A stretch of DNA of 64,000 nt from Mallotus nudiflorus (Eukaryota; Streptophyta; Magnoliopsida; Malpighiales; Euphorbiaceae): assembly GCA_947683625.1 (NCBI GenBank), contig CANTUR010000039.1, positions 496,001-560,000 of the forward strand, given 5' to 3'. Below are positions 11,100 through 22,440 of the stretch, piece by piece. Positions within the stretch are counted from its first letter, which is position 1; the number at the start of each line of letters is the position of its first letter. The position numbers and the translations under genes were made by a program. The notes under the pieces were generated by a model, which worked only from the letters and a program-made list of their open reading frames with translations, ran no database searches and had not been told where the DNA came from.

Positions 11100-13142
11100 T
11101 GTTGTAAAAGAATGTTAGAAACAATAAAAAAATAATAATAATAATAATTTGAAATCCTTACAAGCACTCCCTCACATGTTTGCACTCAAATGATGCGGGT
11201 GGTCACTCGTGTTTAACTCAATTTGATGTTTCACTCGGCTTCCTCTCACCACTCAAGCTAATTCTTTTATATTCTTAGGTGAATCACACTTTTAGAACAA
11301 ATTAATTAGATTGAAGCAATATTCAAGTAGAACTTTCAAAAGTGAAATTTTCAAAACAAGTTTGAGGCAATTCGGTTTCATGAAAAAAAATAGTAATTCA
11401 GAAGCAATAAAATAGGAAAACTCAAAAAGATGCAAAAGACATGTGAAAGAAATACAAAGATCTTCTAGAATAGAAAAGAAAATGAATTTAGAAGTTATTT
11501 TAAGAAGAAAAGTCAAATCTGCCTCAATAAGTAATATTCCTTAATGAGCAAGTATTGTAAAGATATGCAAAATCCTTAATAGACAAGTAATACAAGATAT
11601 GACAAGATCTAGTTAGATATGTTAATTATAAACCAAATAGGTTTAGGAAACTTAAATCAGACCTGATGGGGATATTAATCACTCAAACAATATTCCTTAA
11701 TGAGCAAGGAATGGAAGGAAATGCAAATCAAACCTGATTAGGATATAAATCACTCAAGAATCTCAATTCTTCCTAATCTAATAACTTTCTCTCTTTTTTT
11801 CACGAATTTTTTTTTTTCAAATTTCTTTCTTTTTCTTTTCTTTTTTTTTTTTTTGCACAAATTTTTTTTTTCAAAGAAAATTTCAACTATGAACACAAAT
11901 CTAAATTTTAGAATGCAAAACAATTGACTGACTTAAAGGAAAAAAATAAACAAGATCAAGACTAATGGATAAGAACAAAGAACAAAACACAAGAATGAAG
12001 AACAAAAAAAATAAGAACGATTTTAAAAGAATATGAAAAACATAAGAAATCAGGATTAAGAATAAAAATTATAAAAGATAAAACCTGATCTAGAGCCAAA
12101 GCTCCTTAAATAAGAAAATATAATCCTAGTTAAATTCGGATTTACTTATGCAGCACATTGTAGCACACTTTTCAATATGATGATGGCTGAATTAACTTAA
12201 GTCCAAAACATAAATGTTGTAGACCTTGTTGTTATATTTCATCAGAATCTTGGATCACTTCATTTGGATCTATATTGAGTGAGATACAACCCATTTATTG
12301 ATGTATATTCAGTCTGCCCAGTTTTATTCACGATATGATAATTTTTCATAATTTTATATCAGGTATAATGCTGAATTAACTCTAGATATCTTCACCAAAG
12401 TTGTAGATATATTTCTTAGATTTCAAAATCCTCTTGAATCATCTCAATCCGAGTTTTTTAGAGTAATTTATGGCCAAAATACTAAAGTACGCTACACAAA
12501 ATACGAATTTATGCGAATTGCTCTTTTCTTGAATGAACGTTGCCTTATTGATATGAACAAATCTTGAAATCTTCCTCTTTGGAGCTAGGATCACATCATT
12601 CTCCATTTCTTCAAAAATATTTGTCCTCAAATCTTTGTCTTTCATGCAACTGAAATTTTTTTTTTTATTTAAGAAAAACTCAAGAACACCACACAAGAAA
12701 AAAAAATAAAGAAATTTTAAATAGACTAAAAAAAATTCAAGACATATATATATTTTTAACTTATAAATAAAAAATAAATTTAATATCCTAAACATTCAAA
12801 AATAAAAAAATGAAAGGTAGAAGATTAGTAACCTTAAACCCTTTTTGTATCAACCAACTAAAACCTTAGGTATATCAAACCTAAGACCCTTCGTTACAAA
12901 TTGATCAAATCAAACTTAAGATATAAAATCTAATTGATATGACCAACTAAAACCTTAGGTATATCAAACCTAAGACCCTTTGTTACAAATCATTCAATTA
13001 AATCAATCTAATACCAACCAAATCAAAAATCATAAAAAAAAACATATTTATTTTTTTGACATAAATAGAAAAATTTTAAAACCATAATAATTAAAAATTA
13101 AATTAAGGATACGTAGTATTGAATTGAAAAAAAACTTGATTT
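11100..13142 (-). other. Element A untranslated leader
   Basis: About 2 kb between primer site and gag with no coding sequence. It contains poly-T/poly-A tracts (about 11800-11880), an inverted copy of the start of LTR G (12104-12598), and a duplicated 48-bp unit (12854-12901 and 12943-12990). Short ORFs here are chance frames. Confidence 0.7.
12104..12598 (-). repeat. Inverted partial copy of LTR 'G' inside the leader of A
   Basis: Reverse-complement homology to 3109-3604 extends from TGATGTGATCCTAG to a CTTATTTAAG word. Shared phrases include AGAGCAATTCGCATAAATTC and AAATGGGTTGTATCTCACT. It stops at the TG terminus of G on one side and breaks internally on the other, so it is a truncated LTR piece or a captured segment. 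Confidence 0.75.
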
Positions 13143-13161
13143 GAGCCAAGCGCTGATACCA
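13143..13161 (-). other. Primer-binding site of element A
   Basis: The minus strand reads TGGTATCAGCGCTTGGCTC two bases after the 5' LTR. The first nine bases match the 3' end complement of initiator-Met tRNA; the following bases diverge from the usual AGCC. Confidence 0.8.
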
Positions 13162-13163
13162 AA

Positions 13164-14042
13164 TGATACGGAACCTCCAAGAATAAGCTTGAGAACCCCT
13201 TTATGTATTCGAACCCCCGAAACATTAACTTGAAAACCCCAATAGTCAATTCAACAACAACCCCTAAGAATGGTTAGAAATCAGATTACTTAGATGATCA
13301 AAGAATTAGAATAAAGAAAACTCATTTCTAAATTCTAATTTCGAAACACTTCACAAGAAGATGATCAATCTACTTGAATGTTCCTTAAAGCATGTATTCT
13401 ACACAAGAACACAAAGATAAAAGCAAAACAGCCTTTAGGTTTTAAAACTTCAATTCTGAATAATAAAATTCGTCCAAGGCATATATATATAGCCTTTACA
13501 AGGTTTTCCTTAGTGAGTAAGGAAAACTAATAACCCTAATCACAAAAATAGGAAATTAATCTAATCAGACCTCAAATAGGAATTTTGACATACTTCCTAT
13601 TTTAAGAATAATTAAACTAACTAAAACTAATGGGCTTTTAAAATAACAAATTCATCCAGCCCTTATTTAACATAATTAAACCTACATAACAATGCTTAAA
13701 TAACTCTCTCATGCATATTCGGCCAGCCTATAACAAATGTAGCCCATTATATACTTATTTAAACCCATTAGAAACTTGGACTTGAATTAAGTTGTATTGA
13801 ACTTGAGCTGCACTTGGCACAAAACTTTGGTGTCCTTGTAAACTTTCACTAGCTAAGTTTACTAAGCCTTGTAGATGATGGATTAAGGCTTCTTAAAGTT
13901 TTTTAGATTGAGACTTGTTATAGGTCTTTGAGGCATGCTAATTGGACTCAAAACCTCTTTAACTTGATCCTTGCCTTCTTAACCTTGCTCATCTTCATCA
14001 TGTTGAATTCTTTGAACTTGGTGTGTTGGCTGCTCCATAACA
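13164..14042 (-). repeat. 5' LTR of element A
   Basis: A near-identical partner of 5639-6513 with the same termini. TTAAG follows at 14043-14047, completing the target duplication. A TATATATATAGCC word near 13483 may be the core promoter on one strand. Confidence 0.92.
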
Positions 14043-14047
14043 TTAAG

Positions 14048-15056
14048 TTTCATTAATTAATTTAATTGTTCTTGGGTATAGAATCACCTCTCTATTCTCT
14101 TGCTCCTTTGATTATGGATTTGAAAACTCCCTCAAAGTCTTGATTTCTTTGGAGGTGGACTAGCCCTTTTTGTAACCATTCCTTTAGTTCTCACCATTTT
14201 TGTTTTTTATTCTAGAGTTAAGAATATTTTTTTTTATTTCTTTAGGTTTTTTGAGAAAAGAAATAGAGTTTTTAGATGCGGTAGGGTGTTTTAATAATGT
14301 TTAAGAATAATTTATAATGAGTTTTGAATATTTATTAGCTCTAGTTTATTAAGGAAAGTGAAAAGTTAATAATTAGAAATCATTTTAAGAGGGCACAACC
14401 GAGGCACATGGCTGTGTGTCAAGGCAAAAAGCTATTTTCAACATCTGTGACATAGTTGTGTGTTTTATGCACACGACTATGTCTACTTTAACTCATGAAC
14501 ATGAAATAAATAGTAATTAGGCACAATTATGTCTTTATAGACACACAGTTGTGTCTAACTTTAAATTTTTACTTTTGACAATGTATGAATTAGGCACGAC
14601 TATGTCTACTTAGGCACACAATTGTGTCTGAACTTCAACTCTTCCTTCTAATATGTATGACATCAATTACTTCAAAAAGTTAATAATAACCATATTTTTC
14701 ACTTAAAAATTCCGTTATCATTCACACGCATTGATCATAAAATCATGTTCACAAATATATCATGCAAATAAAAGTGCCATAGCTTTTATCAAACAAATAT
14801 CTCAATTAAATTCAAACTTAATTACACTTTTTTTTATTTGATTTCCTTTGAGTTATTCCTCTTCGTCGTGATATTTTAGCACTTAATTTGTTATGTTTTC
14901 TAGCAATATATGATAAAATGATAAATGCTAATAAAATTAAGATGTCCTAACATTGAAAATAAGAATAAAAATGAAAATAAACTAAAGTTACAGAGCTTGG
15001 TAGAGCCTCAAAGAAGCACTTATTTAAAATGGTTGTTAGTTTAACTATGGCATGGA
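14048..15056 (-). pseudogene. Element B region after integrase, start of 3' ORF
   Basis: On the minus strand near 14200-14130 a frame begins MVRTKGMVTKRASPPPKKSR and then meets a stop. A basic, Pro-rich start is usual for the extra Athila ORF. It continues toward the insertion point of A, where the reading resumes at 5638. Between this and integrase, 14390-14640 holds repeated inverted words around GACACA...TGTGTC. The rest (14650-15050) is AT-rich and non-coding. Confidence 0.45.
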
Positions 15057-15867
15057 CTAATTATCAGTGTCCTTTGGATAGACAACTTGATGGAATCCAT
15101 CAACTTTGCCTCCATGGTATTTCTTCAATCTTTGACCATTAAATTTGAATTTATCTCTTAAAGCATTTGTTAGTTTGACTGCTCTTGATGGAAATATCTG
15201 ATATACTATGAAAGGTCCTAATGATCTATTCTTTAATTTCCTTGGGAACAATCTCAGTCAAGAGTTATAAAGAAAAACTTATTCTCTTACTTTAAAATGC
15301 TTAAAGTAAAACTTGTTCTCCTACTTTAAAATGCTTCTTTTTTATCAGTGCATTATGCCAATTCTTGGTTTTCTTTTTATAAATTCTCAAACTTTCATAG
15401 GTTGTTTGTCTAATCTCATTAAGTTCATTTAATTGTAGCATTCTTTTCTTTGATTCTTTTTTGAAGTCATAGTTTAAAGCTTTAATTACCCAGTAAGCTT
15501 TATGTTTAGTTTCCACTAGTAGATAACAAGCCTTTCCATACACTAACTTAAAAAGAGACATCCCAATTAGTGTCTTATATGTTGTTCTCTATGCCTATAA
15601 AGCATCATTTAACTTTCCTGACCAATTTTTCCTTAACTTGTTTATTATTCTTCCTAATTTTTCTTTAATTCTCTATTACTAACTTCAACTTGCCCATTAT
15701 TTTATGAATGATGAGGAATAGCTACCTTATGTCTCATGTCGTATCTATCTAATAACATCGCTATATTTTTATTATAGAAATTAGTACCTCTATCACTAAT
15801 GATGGATCTTGGCATATGAAACCAAGAAAATAACTTTTTAATAAGTTTGCAAACTATTTTTGCATCA
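15057..15867 (-). pseudogene. Element B integrase, catalytic and C-terminal part
   Basis: Three minus-strand frames cover the end of an Athila integrase. At 15867-15700 TNDAKIVCKLIKKLFSWF leads into PRSIISDRGTNF, which carries the second catalytic Asp. At 15561-15301 MSLFKLVYGKACYL is followed by AYWVIKALNYDF and KKTKNWHNALI. At 15251-15057 RSLGPFIVYQIFPSRAVKL is followed by FNGQRLKKYHGG. The region upstream is cut at 15868-15872 by insertion C. Frameshifts separate the blocks, so no active enzyme is expected. Confidence 0.8.
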
Positions 15868-15872
15868 TTAGT

Positions 15873-18450
15873 TAATATGAACCCTAAAAGGGATTTAAAG
15901 TGCAAGCATGGAGCCGAATGATAAGAATTCAAGCTATTTAGTTTAATTTTATATTTCAAAATTAATTAGCTTAATATGGATGAATTTTTATTTATTTTTC
16001 TATTTTATAGTCAATAAGGAAGATTCTAGAAGATGTGAGAAGATTTAAGAATATTCCAAGTTAAAGTCAATAAGTCAAAGAGTCAACAAGTCAAAGGTCA
16101 TGGGTCAATGGTCAACATCCTACATGGCATGTGACATGGCATGCTTCAATGCTTAGTTGTCATGAGTTGTTATTTTTCTTAGTTGTAATGAGTTGTCATT
16201 AGTTGTTAACTTTGACTTTTCAAAGATGAGTTGATATGAACATGGTTAACTTGTACCAAACCCGTATTCAATCTTGATAACCTTGCCAAGGATTGTTCAT
16301 AAATCAAGCAAAAGAAAACTCTAATTCCTAACAAGACCCTTAAATAACTTGTACTTAAGAACCTTAATTATAAAGAATTAAAAGTTGTTTAATATAAACC
16401 TGAGATTAACAAAGTCAATTTTAAGTCTAAATTAAACTAGGTTTGAATGTACTAAGCCTTCACTTGATAAATTCACTAAATTTCTTTTAAGAACAAAAGA
16501 AAAGGACTTTAACCTCTCAAGAATTTAGAATTAATTGATAAAACTTCTACTAAATTCGTATTACATTGATATGGCCTTTATATAGGCATGTAAACATCTT
16601 AATCCTTAAAGGAATAGTTTTTCTTACTTATTCCTAAAGACTCTTATAAAGGAAAATCCTTAACTAAATAGGATCCCTTAAAAAATATGACAATTGGTGA
16701 CAACTAAGCTTTGAAAAGTCAAATTAACAACTCATGACAACTAAGAAAAATTTGACCAACTCATTAAATATGAGTAGTAGCCACTCTCCATCACATCTAG
16801 GGTTTTATTTATAGAAAATATTCTTAAAAGATTCTTGATTCTTATAGATTCCCTTAGCATCTTCTAGGACCTTCCAAAATCTTTAAAATTGCACTTTATG
16901 TATTTTGAATAAAAATCTTCCCACTTGAAGAGTTTGACATGAAATCTTCACCTTGAGGATCAAAATATGATAATAAGGTGCATAAAGGATGATTTTTCCC
17001 TTGTGTCAAACTTTCTCCAAATTCACTCAATTGAGCTCCATTTGCACTTGTGCTTTAATTCTCTATCCCGAACTTGATCTTTTATTTCAAAAATAATCCT
17101 AAACCACCCTTGAACTTCTTCATGCATTTTCTAATCATTGGACCATTATACTAGAGTGGATCATCATATTAGTTAACATGTTTGGTGCTAAATTTGGTTC
17201 ACATCATGAGTGGTCATGAGTTGTCATTAGTTGCTTTATTTTTTAAGGAATCCTTCTTAATTAAGGATTTTCCTTTATAGGAGTCTTTAAGAATAAGTAA
17301 GAAATCTTTTCCTTTAAGGATTAGGGTGTTTACAAGCCTATATAAAGGCAAACCCTATGCAAAATGAATTAGTGATTGAGATATTAAAAAGTGAGGTTTT
17401 TCCTTAAACTTTGTTCTTTTGAAACTTTGCAAGTTTACTTAAATTGTTTCACTTCAACCTTTCATTACAATTGCTAGGTTAGATTAGACTTAGAATTGTA
17501 TGATTGTTGATCTTTTAATAACTAAGTATCTTGCTTCAATTTAATAAGCAAGAGTTTTAGTTCAACCAACACAACTTATCCTTGATGATCCTTGAGCTAA
17601 TAGTCAATGTTAGATGCGCATTCTATCTCTATTATAGGTGGGGTTCATATCACCCCTTGCTTATTAAATTGAAGTAAGATACTTAGTTATTAAAAGATGA
17701 ACAATCACATAATTCTAAGTCTAATCTAACCTAGCAATTATAATGAAAGGTAGAAGTGAAACAATTCAAGTAAACTTGCAAAGTTTCAAAAGAACAAAGT
17801 TTAAGGAAAAACCTCACTTTGTAATATTCCAATCACTAATTTGTTTTGCATAGGGTTTGCTCTTATATAGGCATGTAAAAATCATAATCTTTAAAGGAAA
17901 TGGTTTCTTACTTATTCTTAAAGACTCCAATAAAGGAAAATCCTTAATTAAGAAGGATTCCTTCAAAAATAAGATAACTCATGACAACTCATCTTTGAAA
18001 AGTCAAAATTGATAACTCATTACAACTAAGCAAAATAACAACTCATGATAACTAAGCATTGAAGCATGCCATGTCACATGTCATGTAGGATGTTGACCAT
18101 TGACCCTTAACTTTGATTTGTTGACTTTTTGACTTTAACTTATTGACTTATTGACTTTAACTAAGAATATCCTTGAATCTTCTCACATCTTCTAGAATTT
18201 TCTTGAATCTTCCTTATTGACTCTAAAATAGAAAAATAAATCAAAATTCATCCATATCAAGCTAATTAATTTTGAAATATGAAATTAAACTAATTAGCTT
18301 GAATTCTTATCATTCAACTTCATGCTTGCACTTTGAATCCCTTTTAGGAAAGGTTTAGTTCCATCAACATAACCTATCCTTGATGATCCTTAGGCTAATA
18401 ATCAAAGTTAGATGTGCGTTCTATCTTTGTTATAAGTAGGGTTCATATCA
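15873..18450. mobile_element. LTR tandem 'C' inserted in the B integrase
   Basis: The insertion starts TAATATGAACCC and ends GGGTTCATATCA, with TTAGT on both sides (15868-15872 and 18451-18455). It consists of a plus-oriented LTR copy (15873-17652, itself interrupted by J) followed directly by a second copy (17653-18450). In the second copy most of the body is inverted while the last ~100 bp keep plus orientation. No internal gag/pol region is present. The LTR family is the same as in D and E. Confidence 0.75.
16232..17206 (-). mobile_element. Nested LTR 'J' (probable solo LTR)
   Basis: A 975-bp insertion in the first LTR of C. It starts TGATATGAACATGG, ends GGTTCACATCA, and is flanked by TGAGT at 16227-16231 and 17207-17211. 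Internal text (such as TATATAGGCATGTAAAC and CTTACTTATTCCTAAAG) matches, in minus orientation, the LTR family of C, D and E. It is therefore a diverged relative that jumped into one of them, and has no coding sequence. Confidence 0.72.
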
Positions 18451-18455
18451 TTAGT

Positions 18456-18956
18456 ACCACAAGCTTGTGCTTCAACACATTTTGATACATAATTAACACA
18501 TACTAATATATATTTGTTACCTTTAGAATATGGAAATGGTCCTATGAAATTAATGCCCCAAACATTAAAGATTTGAACTTCTAAGATACTTAATTAAAGC
18601 ATTTCATCCTTTTTAGTTATATTCCCAATTTTTAACATGCATCACATGCTTGCACAAATCTTCTTGAATCTTAAAAAATTGTCGGCTAGTAGAACCCACT
18701 CTCCAAAACCTTTGAAGCTATTTATTGATGCCAAAAGTGTCCTCCACAATTCAATCTATAATAGTGATGGAGAATAAATTGTATTTCCTCATTAGGCACA
18801 CATCGTCTAATCATACCACCATTACAAAGCTTTTAGAGAAATGGTTCCTCCCAAGTGTATGTTTGTGCATCATGTATAAGCTTCTTTTTTCTGATGATGA
18901 GTCAAATTGAAAGGTAGTTTGCCACAACTAGGAAATTTGTAATATCTGCAAAGTAT
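18456..18956 (-). pseudogene. Element B integrase N-terminal zinc-binding part
   Basis: The minus strand reads IPYFADITNFLVVANYL, then KLIHDAQTYTWEEPFL, GGMIRRCVPNEEIQFILHH and GGHFWHQ, ending near QACDAC. These are the HH-CC zinc-binding region and preceding linker of Athila pol. Stops interrupt it. It joins the RNase H end at 22441 across element F and the catalytic core at 15867 across C. Confidence 0.75.
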
Positions 18957-18961
18957 GGAAT

Positions 18962-19810
18962 TGATACGGAACCCCCAAGAATAAGCTTGAGAACCCCTTT
19001 ATGTATTCGAACCCCCAAAGCATTAACTTGAAAACCCCAATAGTCAATTTAGCAACAACCCCTAAGAATGGTTAGAAATCAGATTACTTAGATGATCAAA
19101 GAATTAGAATAAAGAAAACTCATTTCTAAATTCCAATTTCGAAACACTCCACAAGAAGATGATCAATCTACTTGAATGTTCCTTAAAGCATGTATTCTAC
19201 ACAAGAACACAAAGATAAAAGCAAAATAGCCTTTAGGTTTTAAAACTTCAATTCTCTATAATAAAATTCATCCAAGGCATATATATAGCCTTTACAAGGT
19301 TTTTCTTAGTGAATAAGGAAAACTAATAACCCTAATCACAAAAATAGGAAATTAAACTACTTCCTATTTTAAGAATAATTAAACTAACTAAAACTAATGG
19401 GCTTTTAAAATAACAAATTCGTCCAGCCCTTACTTAACATAATTAAACATAAATAGCAATGCTTAAATAACTCTCCCATGCATATTTGGCCAGCCCATAA
19501 CAAATGAGGCCCATTATATACTTAATTAAACCCATCAATAACTTGGACTTGAATTAAGTTGTATTGAACTTATACTGCACTTGGCACAAAGCTTTGGTGT
19601 CCTTGTAAACTTTCACTAACTAAGTTCACTAAGCCTTGTAGATGATGGATTAAGGCTTCTTGAAGCTTCTTAGATTGAGACCTTGTTATAGGTCTTTGAG
19701 GCATGTTGATTTGACTCAAAACCTCTTGAACTTGATCTTTGCCTTCTTGACCATGCTCATCTTCATCATGTTGAATTCTTTGAGCTTGGTGTGTTGGCTA
19801 CTCCATAACA
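18962..19810 (-). repeat. 3' LTR of element F
   Basis: TGATACGGAACC...CTCCATAACA on the plus strand, closely matching the LTRs of A. It is followed by the same polypurine tract at 19811-19824. Confidence 0.9.
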
Positions 19811-21575
19811 TTTCCCCTCTCCTCAAAAGGATTCATCCTTGAATCTAAAGCATCACCTATATCAAAAGGACTCAAATCAGCCATATTGAATGAAGCACTA
19901 ACATTATACTCACCAGGTAGGTCCACTTTGTATGCATTATCATTAATCCTTTCAAGTATTTGAAAAGGACCATCTCCTCTTAGGTTTATCTTAGACTTCC
20001 TTTGAAGTGGAAACCTTTCTTTGTGAAAATGCACCCAAACCTAATCTCCAGGCTGAAAAATTATTGGCTTCCTTCCTTTATTCACACGTAAAGCTACTTA
20101 GCATTTTGCTTCTCAATCCTCTCCTTAACTTGCTTATGTAACTTCATCACCAAATCTGCCTTAGAATTAGCATCAACACTCATAAAATTGTTAGGTGGCA
20201 GTGGCAATAAATCAATAGGAGTAAGTGGATTAACTCCATAAACAATCTCAAATGAAGAGCAATTAGTAGTGCTATGAACAACCCTATTGTAAGCAAAATC
20301 CATAAATGGTAAACAATCCTCCCACATCCTAATGTTCTTTTCTATGATTGCCCTAAGCAAAGTAATCAAAGTCCTATTAACTACTTTAGTTTGCCCATCG
20401 GTTTGAGGGTGACAAGTAGTTGAAAATAATAGCCTAGTTCCTAACTTTCCCCATAACACATTCCAAAAATGACTCAAAAACTTGACATCCCTATCACTAA
20501 CAATGCTCCAAGGTATGCCATGTAAATGCACAACTTCTTTGAAAAACAAATCAGCAATCAACTTAGCATCATCAGTTTTATGACATGGTATAAAATGAGC
20601 CATTTTACTAAATCTATCAACCACAACAAAGATATTATCATGACCTTTCCTAGTTCTAGGCAATCCAAGCATAAAATCCATAGACAAATCAATCCAAGGT
20701 TCACTAGGAATGGGTAATGGTGTGTATAACCCATGCGGATTCAACCTAGACTTAGCCTCTCTACATGTAATGCAATGCTCATAAACTTTATACACATTAT
20801 GTTTCATACCGGGCCAAAAGAAATATTCTAATAGCATATCATAGGTCTTATTTACCCCAAAATGCCCCATTAAGCCTCCTCCATATGCCTCCTTAATTAA
20901 TAATTCCCTTATAGAACACTTAGGAATGCACAATCTATTTCTTTTAGATAAGAAACCATCAAACAAGTAAAAATCATCTGAAGCAACCCCATTGTCACAA
21001 GATGCATATATATCACCAAAATCATCATCATGTGGATATAACTCCTTTATAAACTCAAAACCTAATAATTTAGTAGTAAGAGAGTTAACTAAGGTGTACC
21101 TTCTAAATAATGCATCAATAACCACATTTTCTTTACCTTGCTTGTACTTAATCACATATGGAAATGTTTCTATGAACTCCACCCATTTGGCATGCCTACG
21201 GTTCAACTTATCTTGACCCTTCAAATGCTTTAAACTTTCATGGTCAGTGTGTATCACAAACTCCCTAGGCCACAAATAATGTTGCCATGTTTGCAAAGCT
21301 CGAACCAATGCATATAATTCCTTATCATAAGTTGGATATTTCAAGGTTGCCCCACTTAACTTTTCACTAAAATACATTAGTGGTCTTTGATCCTGCATCA
21401 AAACATCTCCAATCCCTATGCCACTAGCATCACATTCAATCTCAAAAGTTTTATCAAAGTTAGGTAAAGCAAGCAAAGGTGCATTACACAATTTATCCTT
21501 AAGTTCATTAAATGCATGTTCTTGTGCATCACCCTAAACAAATCCAACATTTTTCTTAACTAATTCATTTAAAGG
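19798..21575 (-). pseudogene. Element F pol remnant: RNase H, integrase, tail
   Basis: A 465-codon open frame (21491-20094) holds RNase H (FEIECDASGIGIGDVLMQDQ, then YKQGKENVV) and integrase. The integrase has the zinc region, LSMDFMLGLPRT and SDRDVKF. The catalytic Glu expected in TDGQTE is Lys here (codon at 20385-20387), whereas A still has Glu. A one-base loss near 20094 and a Trp-to-stop change near 20043 separate the tail (20034-19798), which reads RGDGPFQILERINDNAYKV and ends at TAG (19798-19800) where A has Gln. RNase H starts abruptly at the deletion point. Confidence 0.88.
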
Positions 21576-21576
21576 T

Positions 21577-22435
21577 AGATACGACATAAGACGAAACCTC
21601 CAAGAATAAGCTTGAGAACCCCTTTATGTATTCGAACCCCCGAAGCATTAACTTGAAAACCCTAATAGTCAATTCAGTAACAACCCCTAAGAATGGTTAG
21701 AATTCAGATTACTTAAATGATCAAAGAATTAGAATAAAGAAAACTCATTTCTAAATTCCAATTTTGAAACACTCCACAAAAAGATGATCAATCTACTTGA
21801 ATGGTCCTTAAAGCATGTATTCTACACAAGAACACAAAGATAAAAGCAAAACAGCCTTTAGGTTTTAAAACTTTAATTCTCCATAATAAAATTCGTCCAA
21901 GGCATATATATAGCCTTTACAAGGTTTTCCTTAGTGGGTAAGGAAAACTAATAACCCTAATCATAAAAATAGGAAATTAAACTACTTCCTATTTTAAGAA
22001 TAATTAAACTAACTAAAACTAATAGGCTTTTAAAATAACAAATTCATCCAGCCCTTATTTAACATAATTAAACATAAATAACAATGCTTAAACAACTCTC
22101 CCATGCATATTCGGGCAGCCCATAACAAATGAGGCCCATTATATACTTAATTAAACCCATTAATAACTTGGACTTGAATTAAGTTGTATTGAACTTGAGC
22201 TGCACTTGGCACAAAACTTTGGTGTCCTTGTAAACTTTCATTAGCTAAGTTCACTAAGCCTTGTAGATGATGGATTAAGGCTTCTTGAAGCTTTTTAGAT
22301 TAAGACCTTGTTATAGGTCTTTAAGGCATGCTGATTGGACTCAAAACCTCTGGAACTTGATCCTTGCCTTCTTGACCATGCTCATCTTCATCATGTTGAA
22401 TTCTTTGAGCTTGGTGTGTTGGCTGCTCCATAACA
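21577..22435 (-). repeat. 5' LTR of element F
   Basis: It matches the A-family LTR from ACCTCCAAGAATAAGC to CTCCATAACA. The first bases at the internal side are scrambled relative to TGATACGG, consistent with the deletion having removed the primer site and nicked the LTR edge. Confidence 0.85.
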
Positions 22436-22440
22436 GGAAT

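Larger units (their letters stand above)
5639..14042 (-). mobile_element. CRM-like chromovirus 'A', structurally complete, coding-defective
   Basis: An 8.4-kb Ty3/gypsy element in minus orientation. LTRs of 875 bp (5639-6513) and 879 bp (13164-14042) have TG...CA ends, and a perfect 5-bp duplication TTAAG flanks the element. Internal order on the minus strand is primer site, a ~2-kb leader, gag, protease, RT, RNase H, integrase, C-terminal tail, polypurine tract. The integrase C-terminal region (RGDGPFQILERINDNAYK-like in copy F) and a pol frame that runs into the LTR suggest the CRM lineage; this is family knowledge, not a computed tree. Gag and pol carry several stops and a frameshift, so any movement would need helper proteins. 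Confidence 0.9.
18962..22435 (-). mobile_element. CRM-like element 'F', internally deleted
   Basis: Same family and orientation as A. LTRs lie at 18962-19810 and about 21577-22435. The GGAAT target duplication is at 18957-18961 and 22436-22440. Only RNase H, integrase and the C-terminal tail remain inside. Primer site, leader, gag, protease and RT are gone, the break lying near 21575 where RNase H coding runs into a damaged LTR start (GTAGATACGACATAAGACG). Confidence 0.9.

Noticed and set aside
12439..12795. 118-residue ORF in the leader of A, and its partner at 2981-3268
   Set aside because: Both share words such as PKRKISRF only because the underlying DNA is one LTR segment present in inverted orientation; frames end at random and no domain is visible.
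20526..20717. Plus-strand ORF repeated at 7230-7421 with similar sequence
   Set aside because: It is the reverse frame of the integrase in elements F and A; similarity reflects the shared transposon DNA.
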